DNA from: Nitrospirota bacterium
GTDB taxonomy: Bacteria > Nitrospirota > CAKKRA01 > 9FT-COMBO-42-15
Direction: 5' to 3'
DNA length: 15,380 nucleotides
Assembly: GCA_016195585.1 (NCBI GenBank)
Contig: JACPZJ010000104.1
Coordinates: forward strand, 1 to 15,380
Positions within the stretch are counted from its first letter, which is position 1. Each line of letters starts with the position of its first letter. The notes under the pieces were generated by a model, which worked only from the letters and a program-made list of their open reading frames with translations, searched no databases and was not told where the DNA came from. Made by a program: the position numbers and the translations under genes. Positions 12,570 through 15,380 of the stretch are shown here, in pieces.

Positions 12570-13421
12570 TCAGCAGCAGCTATGATGATGCTCCTGCTGA
12601 TGCGTTTTATAATATTCCATAGCAAGCTTCTCGTCTTCCTTATACATCGCCAGTCTTTTTATAAGTTCGTCAAAGTCAACATCATGGGCATTGAATTCAG
12701 GGCCGTCCACGCAGGCGAATCTTGTCTTGCCGCCGACTGTCACCCTGCATGCCCCACACATGCCTGTGCCGTCTACCATAATGGAATTAAGGCTTACGAG
12801 GGTGCCAATGCTATAATTCTTTGTAAGATTGGATACAGCCCTCATCATTACCGGTGGGCCGATGGCAATTACAAGGTCAATCTTCACAGACTCTTTGACA
12901 AGCCTTTCAAGCTCATTTGTAACCAGACCCTTTGTTCCATAGCTTCCGTCATCCGTTACAATAAGAAGTTCATCGCTTATCTTTTTCAAATCCTCCTCGA
13001 GAATAAGCAAATCCTTTGTCCTTGCGCCGAGGATGGTTATGACCTTGTTACCCTTATTTTTTAGCGCCTTTACTACAGGAGGAAGCACTGCAATGCCGAC
13101 GCCTCCGCCAACGCAAACAACTGTGCCGTAGTTCTCAATATGCGCTGGTGTGCCGAGGGGACCGACAACATCCTGAATAGAGTCGCCTTGTTTAAGGCCT
13201 CCGAGCTGAATGGTTGTTTTGCCGACCTCCTGAAATACAGTGGCAATCGTGCCTTTTTCAGGGTCTGAATCAGATATGGTGAGCGGAATCCGTTCTCCTT
13301 TTTCATCAATGCGAAGGACAATAAACTGGTCTGGCCCTGCCTTTTTGGCTATTTCAGGCGCCTGGATGGTGAATCTTTTGACCGTTGGAGAGAAGACATC
13401 TTTTCTAAGAATTCTAAACAA
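12570..13421 (-). CDS. nfnA: NfnA/SudB-type ferredoxin-NADP reductase small subunit
   Basis: A 283-residue FAD and NAD(H)-binding subunit of the Nfn transhydrogenase. From the TTG at 13421 it shows the FAD motif RIPLTISD (about 44-51), GGGVGIAVLPP (105-115) for the nucleotide, and a [2Fe-2S] site DGTGMCGAC with Asp217, Cys222, Cys225 and Cys237, the unusual Asp plus three Cys set known from Thermotoga NfnA. The TTG start follows AAGGAGGT at 8 nt and gives MFRILRKDVFSP, the family start; the frame's longer form to 13538 only translates a palindromic repeat and promoter DNA. The C-terminus ends in a His- and Cys-rich tail (HQQEHHHSCC) not needed for the known fold. Together with NfnB it should exchange electrons between NADH, NADPH and ferredoxin. 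Confidence 0.9.
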   Translation of the reverse strand: MFRILRKDVFSPTVKRFTIQAPEIAKKAGPDQFIVLRIDEKGERIPLTISDSDPEKGTIATVFQEVGKTTIQLGGLKQGDSIQDVVGPLGTPAHIENYGTVVCVGGGVGIAVLPPVVKALKNKGNKVITILGARTKDLLILEEDLKKISDELLIVTDDGSYGTKGLVTNELERLVKESVKIDLVIAIGPPVMMRAVSNLTKNYSIGTLVSLNSIMVDGTGMCGACRVTVGGKTRFACVDGPEFNAHDVDFDELIKRLAMYKEDEKLAMEYYKTHQQEHHHSCC

Positions 13422-13451
13422 TTTGTGATACCTCCTTTTTATGAAAAAATG

Positions 13452-13497
13452 CCCCCTCGCCCTCTCCCCTTGGGGGAGAGGATTAAGGTGAGGGGAA
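13452..13497. repeat. GC-rich inverted repeat, family G copy 1
   Basis: Arms CCCCTCGCCCTCTCCCC and GGGGGAGAGGATTAAGG TGAGGGG are nearly inverse and form a strong hairpin. It lies between the predicted nfnA promoter and its Shine-Dalgarno, so it would be in the 5' leader. A related copy runs off the right window edge from 15340. Confidence 0.78.
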
Positions 13498-13509
13498 TTT
13501 AAGTAAAAA

Positions 13510-13538
13510 ATTATAATGTAATTTAAGGATAATTGCAA
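13510..13538 (-). promoter_or_regulatory. promoter of the nfnAB genes
   Basis: On the minus strand, TTGCAA (13538-13533) and a consensus TATAAT (13515-13510) are 17 nt apart. Transcription should start near 13503, about 80 nt before the TTG start of nfnA. A perfect palindrome TTCCAG-A-CTGGAA (13544-13556) lies just upstream and could bind a regulator. Confidence 0.65.
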
Positions 13539-13588
13539 TGGAATTCCAGACTGGAAATGTATATATATCCCTGGCTTTTTTAGAAAAC

Positions 13589-14686
13589 TTAATTACTTCC
13601 CCTCAACTGGCCGCAAGCTGCTAAGATTTCTGCACCCTTGCTTTTCCTTGTTATTGCCATAAGGTGGTGGCCCATTAATATCTCCCTGAATTTCTCTACC
13701 GTCTCATCATCAGGCCTCTTAAAGTCGCTGCCTGAATATTCATTAAAGGGTATAAGATTTACCTTGCATCGGATGCCTTTTAATAATTTGCAGAGCCTCT
13801 CTCCGTCTTCTTTTGTATCATTAATGTCCTTTAACATTACATACTCAAAGGTAATCCGCCTTCTCTTTGGCAGAGGGAATTTTTTACATGCTGCAACAAG
13901 TTCTTTAATCGGATATTTTTTATTTATGGGCATTATCTTATTACGAACATCATCTGTAGTGGCATTTAATGATATGGCAAGATTAACAGTAATACCCTCT
14001 TTACCAAGCATCTCCATCTGAGGTATTAAACCAGCAGTTGACAGTGTTACCTTTCTGTTGGAGAAATTCAATGCCTTTTCATCGAGAAGTATTTTTAGTG
14101 CAGCTATTGTATTATCATAATTTGATAGAGGCTCGCCCATGCCCATCAGGACGATGTTCGTGATTCTCAACCCCCCTGTATCCCCCCTTACCTCCCCTTT
14201 CTCCCCTCCTTGGCAAGGAGGGGATGGGGGAGGTAAGGGAGGGTTGCTCAAAAGCTTCCTTACCGCAATCACCTGATCAACAATTTCATGCCCCTCAAGA
14301 TTCCTTTTAAGTCCTCCTTTTCCTGTAAGGCAGAACTTGCAGTCCATTGCACAGCCGACTTGTGTGGATATGCAGAGGGTCAGCCTGTCTTCATCTGGTA
14401 TAAGCACAGATTCAATCCTGTTTCCATCCTCAAGCCCGAAGAGATACTTCTCTGTTCCATCTGATGCTGCCTGCCTCTTGACTAATATAAGGCTGCTTAT
14501 ATATGCCTTTTCATTTAGAGCTGCCCTCTCTTCTTTAGAGAGGTTTGTCATCTCATCAAAAGAAACTGCGCCTTTCTGATACAGCCATTGATAAACCTGA
14601 TTGGAGCGGTATTTCTTCATGCCGAGGGAGGCGAGAAAGTCTTGTAGCTCCAATAGCGAAAGACTTTTGAGATTTTTCTTTGTCAA
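13589..14686 (-). CDS. rlmN: RlmN, 23S rRNA/tRNA adenine-C2 methyltransferase, with in-frame insert
   Basis: A 365-residue radical SAM enzyme that methylates C2 of adenine in 23S rRNA (A2503 in E. coli) and in some tRNAs. The [4Fe-4S] motif is Cys112, Cys116, Cys119 (CAMDCKFC). GMGEP (182-186) contacts SAM, and Cys358 in the C-terminal ILAACGQLRG is the methyl-carrying Cys. The start is supported by the 4-nt ATGA overlap with the upstream LUD gene. About 25 residues (around 147-171) between the QVIAVRKLL helix and the ITNIVLMGMGEP strand are proline- and glycine-rich and are encoded by a palindromic repeat; without them the length, about 340, is normal. Because both flanks are intact and in frame, the enzyme may still be active, with the insert as a surface loop. 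Confidence 0.93.
   Translation of the reverse strand: MTKKNLKSLSLLELQDFLASLGMKKYRSNQVYQWLYQKGAVSFDEMTNLSKEERAALNEKAYISSLILVKRQAASDGTEKYLFGLEDGNRIESVLIPDEDRLTLCISTQVGCAMDCKFCLTGKGGLKRNLEGHEIVDQVIAVRKLLSNPPLPPPSPPCQGGEKGEVRGDTGGLRITNIVLMGMGEPLSNYDNTIAALKILLDEKALNFSNRKVTLSTAGLIPQMEMLGKEGITVNLAISLNATTDDVRNKIMPINKKYPIKELVAACKKFPLPKRRRITFEYVMLKDINDTKEDGERLCKLLKGIRCKVNLIPFNEYSGSDFKRPDDETVEKFREILMGHHLMAITRKSKGAEILAACGQLRGSN
14174..14248. repeat. palindromic repeat inserted in frame within rlmN
   Basis: Nested inverted arms: CCCCTCCTT/AAGGAGGGG around a GGC loop (14203-14223), and CCTTACCTCCCC (14186-14197) with GGGGAGGTAAGG (14227-14238). Sequence and structure resemble family F at 8539-8664. Edges are estimated from where RlmN homology resumes. 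Confidence 0.8.
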
Positions 14687-15321
14687 AATCCGATTTTTTC
14701 TCCGATTATAAAAATGGAAACATCTGTCTTGCTTGGTCTTCTTTCCATAATGGTTGTAACGCGGCAGGAGCGAAGAGGCTCATTGCAGTCAACGCACTTG
14801 CCTTGCTTAACGCAAGGGAGGTCTAAGCCGAGGCGCTTATTGTTCATTGGCGATATGAGCTTTATCCTTTTAAGGCCGTCATCAATTGTATCCACAATCT
14901 TATTTATACCGGCAATTATAATAACCTTCTTTGGCCCAAAGGTCATTGCACAGATACGATTGCCTACTGCATCTGTATTTATCAATACACCCTTTGATGT
15001 TATTGCATTACTGCTTGAAAGAAAAACATCAGATACTATCTGTTCTTTTCTCAGGCGCAGATCTTCATCAGGAGTTAACCCCGGTATCCAGTGATGCGTT
15101 ATTCTGTTTCCCCTTGCAGCAAGCCGCTCTATAATGCCGAGTTCCCGGATTGTCATTGAGCCGCCGACTGCTACCTTGGCATCCTTTGGGATGGCCTCCA
15201 TTATCTTTGGAACAGCCTCCTCCTTTGTGTTATAAAAGACAGCATCAAAGCCGTTCTTCTTTAATGCCTCTGCTGTTTTCTCGCCTCTTATTTTGTTGTA
15301 CCAGATCTCAGCTTCATGCAT
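14683..15321 (-). CDS. LUD-domain protein (lactate utilisation family)
   Basis: A 212-residue LUD (DUF162) protein, related to LutC/YkgG proteins. Family features are the N-terminal EIWYNKIRGEKTAEALKKNGF helix, VAVGGSMTIRELG (about 50-62), SSSNAITSKGVLINTDAVGNR (about 102-122) and the KKVIIIAGINKIV strand. A four-Cys motif at Cys160, 166, 169 and 176 (CVKQGKCVDC then SC) could bind iron or zinc and occurs in one branch of the family. The ATG at 15321 was chosen because the frame's 12 extra codons come from a palindromic repeat at the window edge. It overlaps rlmN by 4 nt (ATGA), so the two are coupled. No lutA or lutB partner is visible, so lactate oxidation is not shown; its role is unknown. 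Confidence 0.83.
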   Translation of the reverse strand: MHEAEIWYNKIRGEKTAEALKKNGFDAVFYNTKEEAVPKIMEAIPKDAKVAVGGSMTIRELGIIERLAARGNRITHHWIPGLTPDEDLRLRKEQIVSDVFLSSSNAITSKGVLINTDAVGNRICAMTFGPKKVIIIAGINKIVDTIDDGLKRIKLISPMNNKRLGLDLPCVKQGKCVDCNEPLRSCRVTTIMERRPSKTDVSIFIIGEKIGF

Positions 15322-15337
15322 ATTGCTCTGAAAACCC

Positions 15338-15380
15338 CTCACCCTGACCCTCTCCACAAAGGGGAGATGGAAATATTGAA
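15338..15380. repeat. GC-rich inverted repeat, family G copy 2 (may continue past edge)
   Basis: CCCCTCACCCTGACCCTCTCC followed by AAAGGGGAGATGG resembles the element at 13452-13497, with a shorter second arm. It lies immediately upstream of the LUD gene start. Confidence 0.6.

Overview
The window is a dense bacterial chromosome segment of moderate GC content. It carries strong Shine-Dalgarno sites, some TTG starts and canonical sigma70-type promoters. No phage, IS or rRNA/tRNA genes were seen. The NfnAB-type flavoprotein pair, the protein-thiocarboxylate sulfur chemistry and the many short palindromic repeats suggest an anaerobic Gram-negative lineage of the Nitrospirota/Desulfobacterota kind. 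That taxonomic guess is inference and is held weakly.

Layout, left to right. (1) 1-1165: a truncated membrane protein gene and a haloalkane dehalogenase-like hydrolase. (2) 1210-2420: two toxin-antitoxin pairs on the minus strand, a BrnT/CopG-type pair that looks intact and a UPF0175/PIN pair whose toxin is truncated. (3) 2502-4196: an M50 site-2-type protease with two CBS domains, flanked by two copies of a REP-like palindrome, then a macro-domain pseudogene that has lost about 50 internal codons. (4) 4356-9800: a minus-strand sulfur-assimilation cluster. In transcription order it is a ThiS-like carrier, CysK, a MoeB/ThiF enzyme, threonine synthase, a CysO-like carrier, a NIL-domain protein, a second MoeB/ThiF enzyme and a JAMM metalloprotease. 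A clear promoter precedes the first gene. (5) 9944-10798: NAD kinase on the plus strand, divergent from the sulfur cluster, with a promoter so close to its start that the mRNA should be almost leaderless. (6) 10882-15321: on the minus strand, a LUD-domain protein and RlmN overlap by 4 nt, followed by NfnA and NfnB.

The genes of region 4 make sense together. MoeB/ThiF enzymes adenylate the C-terminal Gly-Gly of small carriers, which then carry a thiocarboxylate. A PLP enzyme takes the sulfur, and the JAMM protease frees the amino acid from the carrier, as in the CysO-CysM-Mec route of Mycobacterium and the HcyS-HcyD route of Wolinella. Here there are two carriers, two activators and two PLP enzymes but one protease. 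Both carriers end in extra residues after Gly-Gly (SEV and VAEGAI), so they should need trimming before activation. This is the most interesting system in the window.

The second theme is repeats. Almost every gap of more than about 60 bp is filled with short palindromic repeats from several families. One copy lies in frame inside rlmN and codes for about 25 extra residues. Others sit immediately upstream of genes and create false N-terminal extensions in open reading frames. No intergenic stretch exceeds 300 bp.
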